64,000 bases of DNA from PALSA-1004 sp963829085 (GCA_963829085.1 CAWHHJ010000011.1:1-64000); one strand, 5' to 3'. Positions 38,484-47,618 are shown, numbered from the stretch's first letter. A program made the numbers and translations. Notes: a model not told the origin generated them from the sequence alone.

Positions 38484-39241
38484 TACCGTCCCTTCCAGTT
38501 TGGCTTTCTTTTCTCCTTGAACGCGAGGATTCCCTCTTTTGCGTCCTCACTCAGCAGCACGCGGTTGGCGACGTCGCGTGACATGTACATGCGATCTTCC
38601 GTCGGCAGATCATGGCCGCGGCGCGCCGCTTCCTTGATCGCGTGAACAGCGAGTGGGGCATTCTCGAGAATTTCGCGCGCCCAGCGTTCTGCAGTTTCCA
38701 TCAACTTTTCGTGCGGCACGACTTCGTTCGCAATCCCGAATCTGAGAGCGTCTTCGGGGCTGATGAATTTACCTCTCATCAGATAACCCATCGCTTGCGT
38801 CCACGGTAATGCGTGCGTCAAAAAACTCGGTCCGCTTTGCGATGAAATGCCGCGCTTCACCTGTGGCCAGCCGATGCACGCGCGCTCGGACATGATGACG
38901 ATGTCCGAACTTAACGCGAAGCCGCCACCTTGAGCGAGGCACGGTCCGTTGAGCGCAGTGAGGATCGGCTTGTAGATTCCGCGCAGGAAAAGATAAAGCT
39001 CGTCGTATGACATGACGCTGCCATCGTCGAGCGGCTTTTCGAGCAGATCTTTGCCTGAACAAAAGACATCACCGCGCCCCGTAAGCACACACAACCACAC
39101 GTTTGGATTGAATTTGACGTCGCTCAGCGCATCCTGAACCTCGCGGCGCATTGCATTGTTGATTGCATTTTTCTTCTCCGGGCGGTTGAGGGTTACATAA
39201 CCCACATGCTCGCGCACTTCGTAAATAACGGCTTCACCCAT
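38483..39241 (-). CDS. Enoyl-CoA hydratase/isomerase family protein
   Basis: A 252-residue crotonase. The sequence shows GYVTLNRPEKKNAINNAM, the CoA-binding FCSGKDL, the oxyanion loop NGPCLAQGGGFALSSDIVI and a standard C-terminus (SEDAKEGILAFKEKRKPNWKGR). The region where the catalytic glutamate of hydratases usually sits reads GWPQVKRGISSQSG, without an obvious Glu, so an isomerase, lyase or hydrolase is possible. It lies downstream of the CaiB-MaoC-CitE genes and translationally upstream of a Bug gene. Confidence 0.9.
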   Translation of the reverse strand: MGEAVIYEVREHVGYVTLNRPEKKNAINNAMRREVQDALSDVKFNPNVWLCVLTGRGDVFCSGKDLLEKPLDDGSVMSYDELYLFLRGIYKPILTALNGPCLAQGGGFALSSDIVIMSERACIGWPQVKRGISSQSGPSFLTHALPWTQAMGYLMRGKFISPEDALRFGIANEVVPHEKLMETAERWAREILENAPLAVHAIKEAARRGHDLPTEDRMYMSRDVANRVLLSEDAKEGILAFKEKRKPNWKGR

Positions 39242-39302
39242 GAATTTCTCCTGTATCTCGTGTCTGCTGGAATGGTGCAGTTGCCGCGGACCCCATCACC
39301 AC

Positions 39303-40120
39303 TCAATCGCCGGTTTCCTTTAATGCCAGTATCGCGTTCGCCCTCAGCGGTACCCGGACGGTCGATCATCTTGCCGTCCACCTGCACAGCGGCGCCATTG
39401 GCTGCGCCCGCTGCATCCACCACGCGTTTGGCCCACCCAATTTCTGCCGCGCTCGGTGTGAAGCATTGGTTAACCGCACGGATCTGCTTTGGATGGATGC
39501 ATAGCTTGGCGCCAAAGCCCAGCCGTTTTGCATAAAGGGTATCGTCGGTGACCCGTTCGATATCCTCGATATCGACCGTCACCCCATCGACCGGCGGCTG
39601 CAATTTAGCAAGCGCTGATGTAAGCACCATGCCTGAACGAAAGAACAGCAACTCATCGCGTTCCCCCGCGATCCCCAGATCGAGCTGGAAATCGATGCTT
39701 CCGAACACCAGACGCTGAACGCCGGGCGCCGCGCCGACTTTCGCGATGTTGGCATAACCAACTGCGGTTTCAATCAGCGGCAGCAATGGCGCGCCGGGGC
39801 GGGCGCGGCTGGCCACATGGCGTATCTGATCCGGTGTTTCCGATTTCGGCACGACGATGCCGAGCACGCTAAGATCACCGCAGAGCTTCAGGTCGTCTTC
39901 GAACCATTCACTGTCCGGACCGTTTATGCGAATAAAAACGGACTGAGCACTTTGTGCGGCTCCTGCTATGCCGTCACGCGCAGCACGCTTGTCGCCAGGC
40001 GCAACCGCGTCTTCGAGATCGACGATCACGGCATCCGCGCCCGACGCGAGCGCCTTGGGGACACGATCGATGCGAGTCGCGGGCACAAAAAGGTACGAGC
40101 GGGCAATTCGGCGTTTCCAT
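39303..40120 (-). CDS. CitE-like HpcH/HpaI family CoA-ester lyase, frameshifted at both ends
   Basis: A CitE/malyl-CoA-lyase-type protein of about 270 residues. The body shows RRIARSYLFVPATRIDRV, ADAVIVDLEDAVAPGDK, LIETAVGYANIAKV, RLVFGSIDFQLDLG and LGFGAKLCIHPKQI. An ATG at 40120, six bases after the MaoC stop, reads into this frame only if one G near 40117 is removed (giving MKRRIARSYLFVP). Near 39355 a second indel restores VPLRANAILALKETGD and the stop at 39303. Homologues cleave malyl-, citramalyl- or beta-methylmalyl-CoA. With the adjacent hydratase and CoA-transferase this fits citramalyl-CoA lyase best. Confidence 0.8.
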
Positions 40121-40126
40121 GATCGC

Positions 40127-40978
40127 TCAGAATGAAGCGGTGCCGCGCATGGCGCAATTGCCGGCATCGTTCGCGCTCCAGACGTCTGCCTTGCATGCAG
40201 CGGCATCGAAATTGCCGTTCACCGTAAAATCATGACCGGCGAACAGCGGATGCTGCGCCCTGTATTCGAATTTTTTCATAGGCCGGCGCGCATGCTGTCG
40301 GCAGAGATCCAGCAGCATTGTCGCTTGCATCGGGCCGTGCACCACGAGGCCTGGATAATGCTCTTCGTTGATCGCATACTCTTTGTCGTAATGAATGCGG
40401 TGTCCATTAAAGGTGAGCGCCGAATAGCGAAAGAGCAGCGTCGAATCGGCCGTGATGCGGCGCGTCCAAGCTGCATTCGCCGGCGCCGCCTTACCCGCAG
40501 GTAGCGGTTCACCTTTCTGAGCCGCCTCGCGATAGACGATATCCTGCTCTTCAACGATCGCTGTCGCTTCAGCCGTCTTTACGGTATGCCGAACCGTCAC
40601 GAAAACCAGCGTCCCGCTGCGTCCGGTTTTCGGCTCGACGGAGACGATTTCGGATTCGCGCGTAATGAAATCGCCGATTTTCAACGGCTCAATAAACTCG
40701 AGCCGCCCACCTGCCCACATACGCCGCGGCAATGGTACCGGCGGCAGGAATCCGCCGCGCTTCGGATGTCCGTCGGGACCGAGCTCAGAGGCGCGCTTCG
40801 CTTCGAGGAAGAAAATCCAGTGCCATCCGTTCGGCACGGGACTGCCGCGATCGACTACGAGATTCGTCTCGTCGAGCGTCGCAGCGAGTGCGCCGATCCG
40901 CCAGGCACCGATCGTATCGCTTCGGATTTCTTTTTTGCCGACCCATTCGCGGAAGTGTTCGAAGCTATCGCCTGTCAT
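40127..40978 (-). CDS. MaoC/FAS1-type dehydratase domain protein, itaconyl-/mesaconyl-CoA hydratase-like
   Basis: A 283-residue double-hotdog hydratase starting at ATG 40978, overlapping the CoA-transferase stop as ATGA. Codons upstream of this in the same frame belong to the neighbouring gene. The N-terminal half shows WHWIFFLEAKRASELGPDGHPKRGGFLPPVPLPRRMWAGG. The C-terminal half carries the family active-site stretch FNGHRIHYDKEYA and YPGLVVHGPMQATMLLDL. Proteins of this layout include itaconyl-CoA hydratase and mesaconyl-C4-CoA hydratase. Position between a CaiB CoA-transferase and a CitE lyase supports that role. Confidence 0.87.
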   Translation of the reverse strand: MTGDSFEHFREWVGKKEIRSDTIGAWRIGALAATLDETNLVVDRGSPVPNGWHWIFFLEAKRASELGPDGHPKRGGFLPPVPLPRRMWAGGRLEFIEPLKIGDFITRESEIVSVEPKTGRSGTLVFVTVRHTVKTAEATAIVEEQDIVYREAAQKGEPLPAGKAAPANAAWTRRITADSTLLFRYSALTFNGHRIHYDKEYAINEEHYPGLVVHGPMQATMLLDLCRQHARRPMKKFEYRAQHPLFAGHDFTVNGNFDAAACKADVWSANDAGNCAMRGTASF

Positions 40979-42159
40979 TTCAATTCCTCTAAATTGATAC
41001 CCAGCCATTCGTGTAACACCTCGACCGTATGTTGACCGAGCGTTGGCGGCGACCTGACTTCGGTTGGCGTCTCCGACATCCGCCATGGGGGCCCCACAAG
41101 TTTGATTTTTCCTGAGACAGGATGACGGACTTCGTGCAACAGCCGGCGATGCATCACCTGCACATCGTCCAAAGCCTGCATGTAGTCATTTACTAAAGCA
41201 TAAGGGATGCGATATTCACTCAGGCGTGCTGCCCAGTCCTCCGAATCCTTGAGCGAGATTGCGTCGGCAACCAGTTTGTCGATTGCTTTACGATGCTCAA
41301 GGCGCAGAGCCATCGTTGCGAAGCGCGGATCATCCAGCCATTGCGGTTGGTCCATTGCCTCGCAAAATGGTTTCCATTGCCCTTGGTCGTGAACCATTAA
41401 TGCAATATAACGACCGTCAGCCGCGCGATAGGTATTCGCCGGCACTCGGAGGGGATTTTCGTTTCCCAGGCGAGGCGGTGCGATGCCCGCCTGCAACGTC
41501 TCACCCATACGCGTCCCAGCCGCCGCGAGCAAAGCGTCTTGCATGCTGAGATCAATGTATTGGCCTCCGCCCTCATCAGTGACGAGCCGCAGCGCGCTCA
41601 CAATGGTATACGCCGCGAACATCCCCGAAATGACATCGGCGAGCGGCGCGCCGACCATGACGGGCTCGCCATCCGGAAATCCGGTGACGCTCATGACACC
41701 AGTGACTGCCTGAATTATCGAGTCGAGTGCAAGCCGATTGCGATACGGACCGGTTTGACCGAATCCCGAAAGCGAGCAGTACACAAGTTTCTGATTAAGC
41801 CGATGCGCCACTTCCCAGCCGACCCCGAGTCTATCCACCGTTCCGGGAGAAAAGTTCTCTACGACTACATCTGCCCTCTCAATGAGCGCGAGAGCCACCT
41901 CAAGATGCTTCTTGTCCTTGAGATTTAACGCGACACTTTTTTTTGATCGGTTCAGTGCATTGAAATAATCTTCGTGCCCTTCGCGGCCTTTATACGGCAT
42001 CGTCCGCCGCAAATCATCACCATGTCCGGCGCGCTCAATTTTTACAATTTCAGCTCCCATGTCGGCCAACATCATCGTTGCATATGGACCGGCCACGACT
42101 TGTGAAAAGTCGATGATCCGAACTCCCGCCAAAGGCAGATTAGACTTTCGCGAAACCAT
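40975..42159 (-). CDS. CaiB/BaiF family III CoA-transferase
   Basis: A 394-residue family III CoA-transferase. ATG 42159 is taken as start because GAGGAAG lies ten bases upstream; an in-frame GTG at 42168 is too close to it. The sequence shows LAGVRIIDFSQVVAGPYATMMLADMGAEIVKIE, the CoA-pocket region NRSKKSVALNLKD, the acyl-anhydride aspartate in RLALDSIIQA and DLSMQDALLAA. It would activate a dicarboxylate as its CoA thioester. It is the first gene of the minus-strand run to 28 kb; the GntR regulator lies 665 bp upstream. Confidence 0.9.
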   Translation of the reverse strand: MVSRKSNLPLAGVRIIDFSQVVAGPYATMMLADMGAEIVKIERAGHGDDLRRTMPYKGREGHEDYFNALNRSKKSVALNLKDKKHLEVALALIERADVVVENFSPGTVDRLGVGWEVAHRLNQKLVYCSLSGFGQTGPYRNRLALDSIIQAVTGVMSVTGFPDGEPVMVGAPLADVISGMFAAYTIVSALRLVTDEGGGQYIDLSMQDALLAAAGTRMGETLQAGIAPPRLGNENPLRVPANTYRAADGRYIALMVHDQGQWKPFCEAMDQPQWLDDPRFATMALRLEHRKAIDKLVADAISLKDSEDWAARLSEYRIPYALVNDYMQALDDVQVMHRRLLHEVRHPVSGKIKLVGPPWRMSETPTEVRSPPTLGQHTVEVLHEWLGINLEELK

Positions 42160-42824
42160 GTCCAGCACACTTCCTCAATGGATCCGTGCGCCGATCGGAC
42201 TACGATCGGTGTTGTTACTTAGCGCGTCGATTCACATTTCACACATAACAAAATACGTAGCTTCATTAAATCCTCGAATTTGTGGCACTGATATTCGATC
42301 AATGGCCCGGCATATTTGGCTAATCGCAGGGCCAAGGTTCGACGCAGGCTATGTGCACGGGAGATCAACACGGGTGTGCCTACAATCGACCACGTCATCT
42401 CTATCCGTGTATATGCGTTTCTCTGTCGACGCCAGACTGAGGGTTATTTTACTTAAGGTCTAGCGGAAGGCCTTCCTTCTCGACCTAGATCCGGGTGAGC
42501 GTTGGTGGTGCGCCAGAGTCTTGAGAAGCTCCATCAAAGGCAATTCGAGATCATATTCTTTCTGATCGGTCCCGCTGAGATCATATTGTCAACCTGTGAA
42601 ATGTCACGAGGTGTACTGTCAGGGAGTTAGATATGATCCACGAATTACATCGGCTCCCGAAACCGCATGGAGGCTCTCGGCTTGGTTTTCGACAAGCGCA
42701 AACTATGCCAATGACATCCAAACACTTCGTATTGCGCATTTTCGAGAAGTGCCCAAGAGTGCTCCTAATATGACTCCGCTAGTAATTCGCTCTCGCAGTT
42801 CCGTTGAGTGATGACGGCGTTGGA
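42160..42824. other. Long intergenic stretch, no gene recognised
   Basis: This 665-bp stretch separates the CoA-transferase and GntR genes, both on the minus strand. It has lower GC than its surroundings and only short frames without ribosome sites or family signatures. GAGATCATATT occurs twice, 30 bp apart (42547-42557 and 42577-42587). The CoA-transferase promoter should lie here. Confidence 0.45.
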
Positions 42825-43571
42825 TCACGAGTCCGGCGCAAAACAATAGTAGTATCTATCTGCTCGAACGTTATAGCGCCTGTACTCGACAGGCATATCG
42901 TTATATGTGTAGGCGACTCGTTCTACCCTCAGAACCGGATCACTCGCATTGATCGCGATCCGCCGGGCGCCTAAACGGCCCGCAGTTGTAGCCCGTACGT
43001 GTTCCTCGATCCCGATAACATTCACGCCAAAACTCTCCTGAAATACCGCATAAAGGTTGTCGACCGTGTCACGCAGCAGCGACTCCGTCACACCACGGAA
43101 CAATTTCGCGCTCATCGCCGATTCGACGTAGCCCACAACACTGCCGCCGCTCCGGAGCATGAAAAGGACTTGGTAAATCGCGCGCGCAGCTACACCCTCG
43201 CCCAGGCGCAAAACGTTTGCAATTTCTTCGTTTGCCGACGCTTTAGCGACCGAGACGAGTTCGCGGTCCCAGTTCGCCTTCATTCCATCAGCGCTGTAAA
43301 TACGAAGATACTGATTGCGATACGGACGCGTGCGATGCAGCGCAACGAAGGTGCCCTTGCCTTGCCGCCGAAGCAAGATGCCTGCCTCGGCGAGTTTTTG
43401 CACTCCGGCGCGCAGCGTGAAGACCGCCACGCCGAATCGATCGGCCAAAACCTGCTCGCTGGGCAACCGATCGCCGGGCTTCCATTCTCCGCGAGCGAGG
43501 CAGTGCATGATTTCCTGCTCTACTTCTTTGTAAAGAGGCTGAGACGATCGATCAGCTAAGTTTATCGCCAT
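42825..43571 (-). CDS. GntR family regulator, HutC/UTRA subfamily
   Basis: A 248-residue regulator. The winged helix (residues 10-75) shows PLYKEVEQEIMHCLARGEW, GDRLPSEQVLADRFGVAVFTLR and LLRRQGKGTFVA. The UTRA ligand domain follows (RIYSADGMKANW, VGYVESAMSAKLF, GIEEHVRATTAG, VLRVERVAYTYNDMPVEYRRYNVRADRY). The last motif is typical of HutC-type repressors that sense pathway intermediates. It is divergent from a TauD gene, with a GTCATACGTATGATA palindrome between them. The same element recurs upstream of the Bug and enolase genes. Confidence 0.92.
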   Translation of the reverse strand: MAINLADRSSQPLYKEVEQEIMHCLARGEWKPGDRLPSEQVLADRFGVAVFTLRAGVQKLAEAGILLRRQGKGTFVALHRTRPYRNQYLRIYSADGMKANWDRELVSVAKASANEEIANVLRLGEGVAARAIYQVLFMLRSGGSVVGYVESAMSAKLFRGVTESLLRDTVDNLYAVFQESFGVNVIGIEEHVRATTAGRLGARRIAINASDPVLRVERVAYTYNDMPVEYRRYNVRADRYYYCFAPDS

Positions 43572-43626
43572 CTATCTTCCAACAATTGCGGCAGCATCAT
43601 TATCACCACATTTGACGCTCATGCAA

Positions 43627-43641
43627 GTCATACGTATGATA
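43627..43641. promoter_or_regulatory. Putative GntR/HutC operator, copy 1
   Basis: GTCATACGTATGATA contains the perfect 12-bp palindrome TCATACGTATGA. It lies between the divergent GntR (start 43571) and TauD (start 43673) genes, in the position expected for autoregulation and control of the oxygenase. Confidence 0.6.
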
Positions 43642-43672
43642 GCGTCTAGGTTCACTTTCGCGAGGTGCAGGC

Positions 43673-44551
43673 ATGTCAGCAGTGTTGCAACATAGGAGCG
43701 CTGAAGCGGTCGAGACTATCGCATCGGACCGTCCTGTCGGTGGGGAAGTCCGTGGTGTGGACCTCAGAAACCTTACGGACGAGTCGTTCGCGGCGCTACA
43801 TCAGGCGCTGATGGAACGGCAGGTCGTTGTCGTTCGCGGACAGCCGCTTTCGGATCCCGAACTTCTGGTGCTGGGTCGGCGTTTTGGCGAATTAGAGCCG
43901 CCCGGCATGAGCATTATCGGCAAGCCATACATCGACGCGTATCCGGACATATTAGTGATTTCCAATGTCGTGGAGAACGGTATACCGCAGGGCAACTTGG
44001 GCGCTGGTGAAGCAGACTGGCACACCGACATGTCTTATCGTGACACGCCAACTACCATCGCCATTCTGCACGCGCTCGAGTTGCCGCCGGTTGGAGGCAA
44101 TACATATTTCGCCAATCAGTATCTCGCTTATGAGACGCTATCTTCTGAGTTGAAATCGCGCCTCGAAGGCTGCATGCTCATACACGACGAAACATATAAT
44201 AGTGCGGGTCAGCTCCGCAGAGGATTCAAGGAAGTGAACGATCCGCGTGACGCGCCTGGCGCCCGCCATCCCATCTTCAGAACGCATCCTGTCACCGGTC
44301 GCAAGGCCCTTTATCTGGGCCGCAGGCGCAATGCATACATCATCGGCATGCCTTTGGACGAGAGCGAGGTCTTACTAGACCAACTGTGGGCGCATGCGTC
44401 GCAACGCGACTTCGTCTGGTGTCATGAGTGGCAACTTGGCGACACGCTTATCTGGGATAACCGCTGTCTTATTCATCGGCGCGACCCATTCGATTCCAGC
44501 ACACGACGCATGATGCATCGCGTGCAGATCCGCGGCGACCGGCCGTGCTGA
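43673..44551 (+). CDS. TauD/TfdA family 2-oxoglutarate-dependent dioxygenase
   Basis: A 292-residue oxygenase of classic TauD length. GGEVRGVDLRNLTDESFAALHQAL opens the fold. The iron ligands are H117 and D119 in WHTDMSY and H268 in NRCLIHRRDPFD, and the 2-oxoglutarate-binding arginine lies in TRRMMHRVQIRGD. NTYFANQYLAYETLS is the usual strand after the metal site. Such enzymes hydroxylate taurine, phenoxyacetates and other acids. It is directly controlled by the divergent GntR gene, judging from the operator. Substrate is unknown, but the neighbouring enolase-superfamily enzyme suggests an acid. Confidence 0.92.
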   Translation: MSAVLQHRSAEAVETIASDRPVGGEVRGVDLRNLTDESFAALHQALMERQVVVVRGQPLSDPELLVLGRRFGELEPPGMSIIGKPYIDAYPDILVISNVVENGIPQGNLGAGEADWHTDMSYRDTPTTIAILHALELPPVGGNTYFANQYLAYETLSSELKSRLEGCMLIHDETYNSAGQLRRGFKEVNDPRDAPGARHPIFRTHPVTGRKALYLGRRRNAYIIGMPLDESEVLLDQLWAHASQRDFVWCHEWQLGDTLIWDNRCLIHRRDPFDSSTRRMMHRVQIRGDRPC

Positions 44552-44577
44552 TTGAGTGCAGGCCGAGATAAATGTCG

Positions 44578-45551
44578 TTAGTCAAGCTTCATTCCGGACC
44601 GGTCGATAACCTCAGCAAACTTGCGCGTATCGTCGCGTATCAGATTGCCGAACTCTTGCCGCGTTCCACCAATCACCACGAAGCCCTGCTCTGTTAAGCG
44701 CTCTTTTACGTCGGACGCCTCTAGCGCCCGGTTGATATCGCGGTTCATGAGATCTAGAGTCGGGCGCGGTACCCGCGCTGGCGCGAGGATGCCAAACCAA
44801 TTACGGAAGGAGTAACCCGGCACCGACTCACCGATTGTCGGGATATTCGGAGCAACTGGGGAGCGGGTACCTCTGTAATCGCAAGTATTTTGATCTTTCC
44901 GACTCTCATCTGCGGCAACAAATTCGGTAGTCCGGTCATCACGAGCGGTATCTGGTTCGCCATGACGTCGATCATTGCGAGGTTACCGCCCTTATAGCTC
45001 ACATGAATGAGGTCGATGCCTGCCGCCGCCTTGAAGATTTCACCTGCGAGGTGACCGCCGCTCCCTGCACCTGCCGTGCCATATGAAAGCGCGCCGGGCT
45101 TAGACTTGGCAAGCGCGATCAGGTCTTTGATACTCGTTGCAGCGAACAAAGGGTTGGCTCCCAATGCCATGGGCTGCGACGCCAGAAGGGCAACCGGGGC
45201 CAAATCTTTCTGCGCATCGTACGGAAGCTTGCTGTGCAAGGCCGGATTTGCCGCGAGGCCATTTGGTGATAGCAGTAACGTGTATCCATCCGGCGACGCT
45301 TTCGCGACAGTTTCTGTTGCGATGATGGTTCCACCGCCTGCGCGGTTCTCCACAACGACCTGTTGTCCCCACATCTCCGACAGCTTCTGTGCTGTTACCC
45401 GCGCCACAAGGTCGAATGTGCCGCCAGCGGCGAATGGCACGAGCATGCGCACAGGCTTGGTTGGAAAATCGCTTTGACCATGAACCGCTTGCAGGCAACA
45501 AACGTTAACGGTACCGGCAATGACCATTGTGCTTAATGCACGTCCAAGCAT
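44578..45551 (-). CDS. Bug/TctC family substrate-binding protein, frameshifted
   Basis: ATG 45551 opens a signal peptide ending HGQSDFP. VRMLVPFAAGGTFDLVARVTAQKL, VVVENRAGGGTIIA, PDGYTLLLSPNG and HVSYKGGNLAMIDVMAN follow. After LAITEVP the frame breaks near 44865 and resumes with VPGYSFRNWFGILAPARVP to the stop at 44578. It is divergent from the enolase-superfamily gene, with a GntR-type operator in the gap, so receptor and enzyme are probably co-induced. Confidence 0.87.
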
Positions 45552-45596
45552 CTACGTCCTCGTGGTTCCACTGTTGAAGTTGTCGTGCTATTGTCA

Positions 45597-45611
45597 GTCA
45601 TACGGATGATA
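45597..45611. promoter_or_regulatory. Putative GntR/HutC operator, copy 2
   Basis: GTCATACGGATGATA differs from copy 1 in a single base. It lies between the divergent Bug (start 45551) and enolase-superfamily (start 45665) genes, linking both to the GntR regulator at 42825. Confidence 0.58.
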
Positions 45612-45664
45612 CAAATCAACCGACGTTTGACGTCGACAGACGAATACCTAGGAACGACACCCCA

Positions 45665-46735
45665 ATGCGCATCCACGAGATTACGGTCCGTCAGGTAAAA
45701 CTTCCGCTTAGTAAGCCCTACCGCGTCTCGTTCCGCACGTACACGGAGTTGGAACCGTTACTTATCGAAATGCGCGACGGCGATGGCGCCACCGGCTGGG
45801 GCGAGGCGTACATTCCTGCGGGATCGACTGCAGAAACGATCCATAGCGGCTGGACGTTTTGTTGCGAGATGAGCCAAGCATGCGTTGGCAAAGAGACGCT
45901 TGAAGTACGACGCTTATTGGACGCTCAAGTAAACAAAGCACCTTTTGCGGTCACTGCAATGATGACCGCACTTGATTTACTTTCCCGCCATCCAGCACTC
46001 ACAGTGCGAACTGAAACGCGCATACCACTACTCGTGCCCGTTTCTGGAAGGAGCACACCCGAGATTGCTGACGAAGTCGAGCGCTTACTGGAAACCGGCT
46101 ATAGAACACTGAAAGTCAAAGTGGGTTGGGATGTTGCCGACGATTTATCGCGGGTCGAGGCTGTGCAATCCGCCGTGAATGGGCGCGCAGAAATTACTAT
46201 GGACGCTAATCGCGCTTATTCGGAAGTCCAAGGTAAGCAGTTCGCGTCCTCGCTCGACCCCCGAGATATCGCGCTCTTCGAACAGCCATGTGAAGCCGAT
46301 GAATGGGAAGCAAATGAGGCTGTTGCCAAAGTGTCCACCGTCCCGCTGATGCTCGATGAATCCATTCGTAACACCGATGACATTGCACGCGCATCCAAGA
46401 TAGATAACATAGGGCTGGTTAAATTGAAGCTCAAGCGGGTCGGTGGCATTGATCGCGCCATAAGTGCGATGGGCACCGCCCAGCAATGCAACCTCGGTAT
46501 ATGCTTAGGAGACGGTGTTGCGACCGACCTCCTCTGCTGGGTGGAAGCGTGCATCTCACGGGGCTTTCTTCGCCGCGCCGGTGATATGAACGGCTTCTTA
46601 AAACCGAAGACAACATTTCTCGAGCAACCACTGGCATTCGATCGCGGATCGATCGTGCTGCAGCCAGGATTCTGGCCCGAAGTCGATCGCACCATCATGC
46701 AGGCTCATACATTACGGAGTGAGCGTTTTCATTAG
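45665..46735 (+). CDS. Enolase superfamily enzyme, mandelate racemase/muconate lactonizing subgroup
   Basis: A 356-residue enzyme with capping domain IHEITVRQVKLPLSKPYRVSFRTYTELEPLLIEM and GWGEAYIPAGST. Barrel residues are visible: K150 and K152 (TLKVKVGWD), metal ligands D180 (ITMDANRAY), E206 (LFEQPCE) and D231 (MLDESI), and K255 in VKLKLKRVGGID. The two-lysine arrangement on opposite sides points to the MLE/dipeptide-epimerase group, which performs cycloisomerisation, epimerisation or syn-dehydration of carboxylates. Control by the nearby GntR protein is suggested by the operator 54 bp upstream. Confidence 0.9.
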   Translation: MRIHEITVRQVKLPLSKPYRVSFRTYTELEPLLIEMRDGDGATGWGEAYIPAGSTAETIHSGWTFCCEMSQACVGKETLEVRRLLDAQVNKAPFAVTAMMTALDLLSRHPALTVRTETRIPLLVPVSGRSTPEIADEVERLLETGYRTLKVKVGWDVADDLSRVEAVQSAVNGRAEITMDANRAYSEVQGKQFASSLDPRDIALFEQPCEADEWEANEAVAKVSTVPLMLDESIRNTDDIARASKIDNIGLVKLKLKRVGGIDRAISAMGTAQQCNLGICLGDGVATDLLCWVEACISRGFLRRAGDMNGFLKPKTTFLEQPLAFDRGSIVLQPGFWPEVDRTIMQAHTLRSERFH

Positions 46736-46794
46736 ACTCATCTCGTCGGGGCCTAGTAGCTGATCCCGTTATTTCGTCACGTAACTCTGTTCGC

Positions 46795-47357
46795 ATGGAC
46801 TCCCCGAACCTCCATTCCCGCACCCCGCTCTTATTGCTGCCGATTCGCCTGCGCGGCGTCATGGCTCGAAACCGCATAGTCGTCTCGCCGATGTGTCAAT
46901 ACAACTCCCACGACGGCGGGCCGAACGATTGGCATCTAGTGCACCTCGGTAAATTTGCGCTGGACGGTGCAGGTATCGTCTTTTGCGAGGAAACGTCTGT
47001 CGAGGAACGTGCGCGCAAAACCTATCACTGCGCCGGTATTTACAGCGACCGACACATTTCGCAATATCGGCGTATCACCGACTTTCTCCGCACGAATGGT
47101 GCACTTGCCGCCATCCAGCTCGGTCATGCGGGACGACGCGGCTCATGTGGGCCGCCTTGGAATAATTTTTCGCCGCTGACGCCGAACGATGCAAAAAACG
47201 GTTCACCTCCGTGGCCGACGGTATCCGCAAGCGCGATTCCGGTTCGCGACGGGGCCCCAGCTGCCGATCGCATTGTCGATCGCGTAAATTAAGGCGGTCG
47301 TCGGCGCGTGGCGCAACGCCGCACAGCGCAGTCTCGACGCGGGTTTCGATTTGCGCT
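46795..47357 (+). pseudogene. NADH:flavin oxidoreductase (old yellow enzyme, YqjM-like) remnant
   Basis: The N-terminal half of an OYE-type flavin enzyme: PIRLRGVMARNRIVVSPMCQY, DWHLVHLGKFALDGAGIVFCEET and GALAAIQLGHAGRRGS. The frame ends at 47292. A further family segment, IKAVVGAWRNAAQRSLDAGFDL, is found in another frame, then homology stops near 47357. The barrel's second half, including the HxAHGYL region and the FMN phosphate site, is absent. Complete enzymes have about 370 residues, so this is a truncated gene. Confidence 0.72.
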
Positions 47358-47618
47358 ATCAGAATCTTCGAGCGTGCCAAGAACTTCGTGTGGCACGAGC
47401 CGCGCGTTAGTAGCTGACACCACATGTCACTGCTGCCTTGCAGTTGCTAGCGCAACCAAAGGCATGCGCATTAGAACGCGCGCCTTCTGCGTTCCGCTAG
47501 CGCAGCAGGAGGAGCACGCTCTCACAACCTTTGAAATCGAAAGTCTTCGCGAGGCTTGCCTATGTGTAGCGACAGTTCTGGAGGAGCGGACTAGAGCATA
47601 CGACACTTCAAGTGCCGC
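47358..47618. other. Unassigned stretch after the flavin enzyme remnant
   Basis: No homology is recognised here. An open frame to 47622 ends TTFEIESLREACLCVATVLEERTRAYDTSS, converging with the amidase gene. It lacks a clear start or ribosome site and is probably debris from the deletion. Confidence 0.35.
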
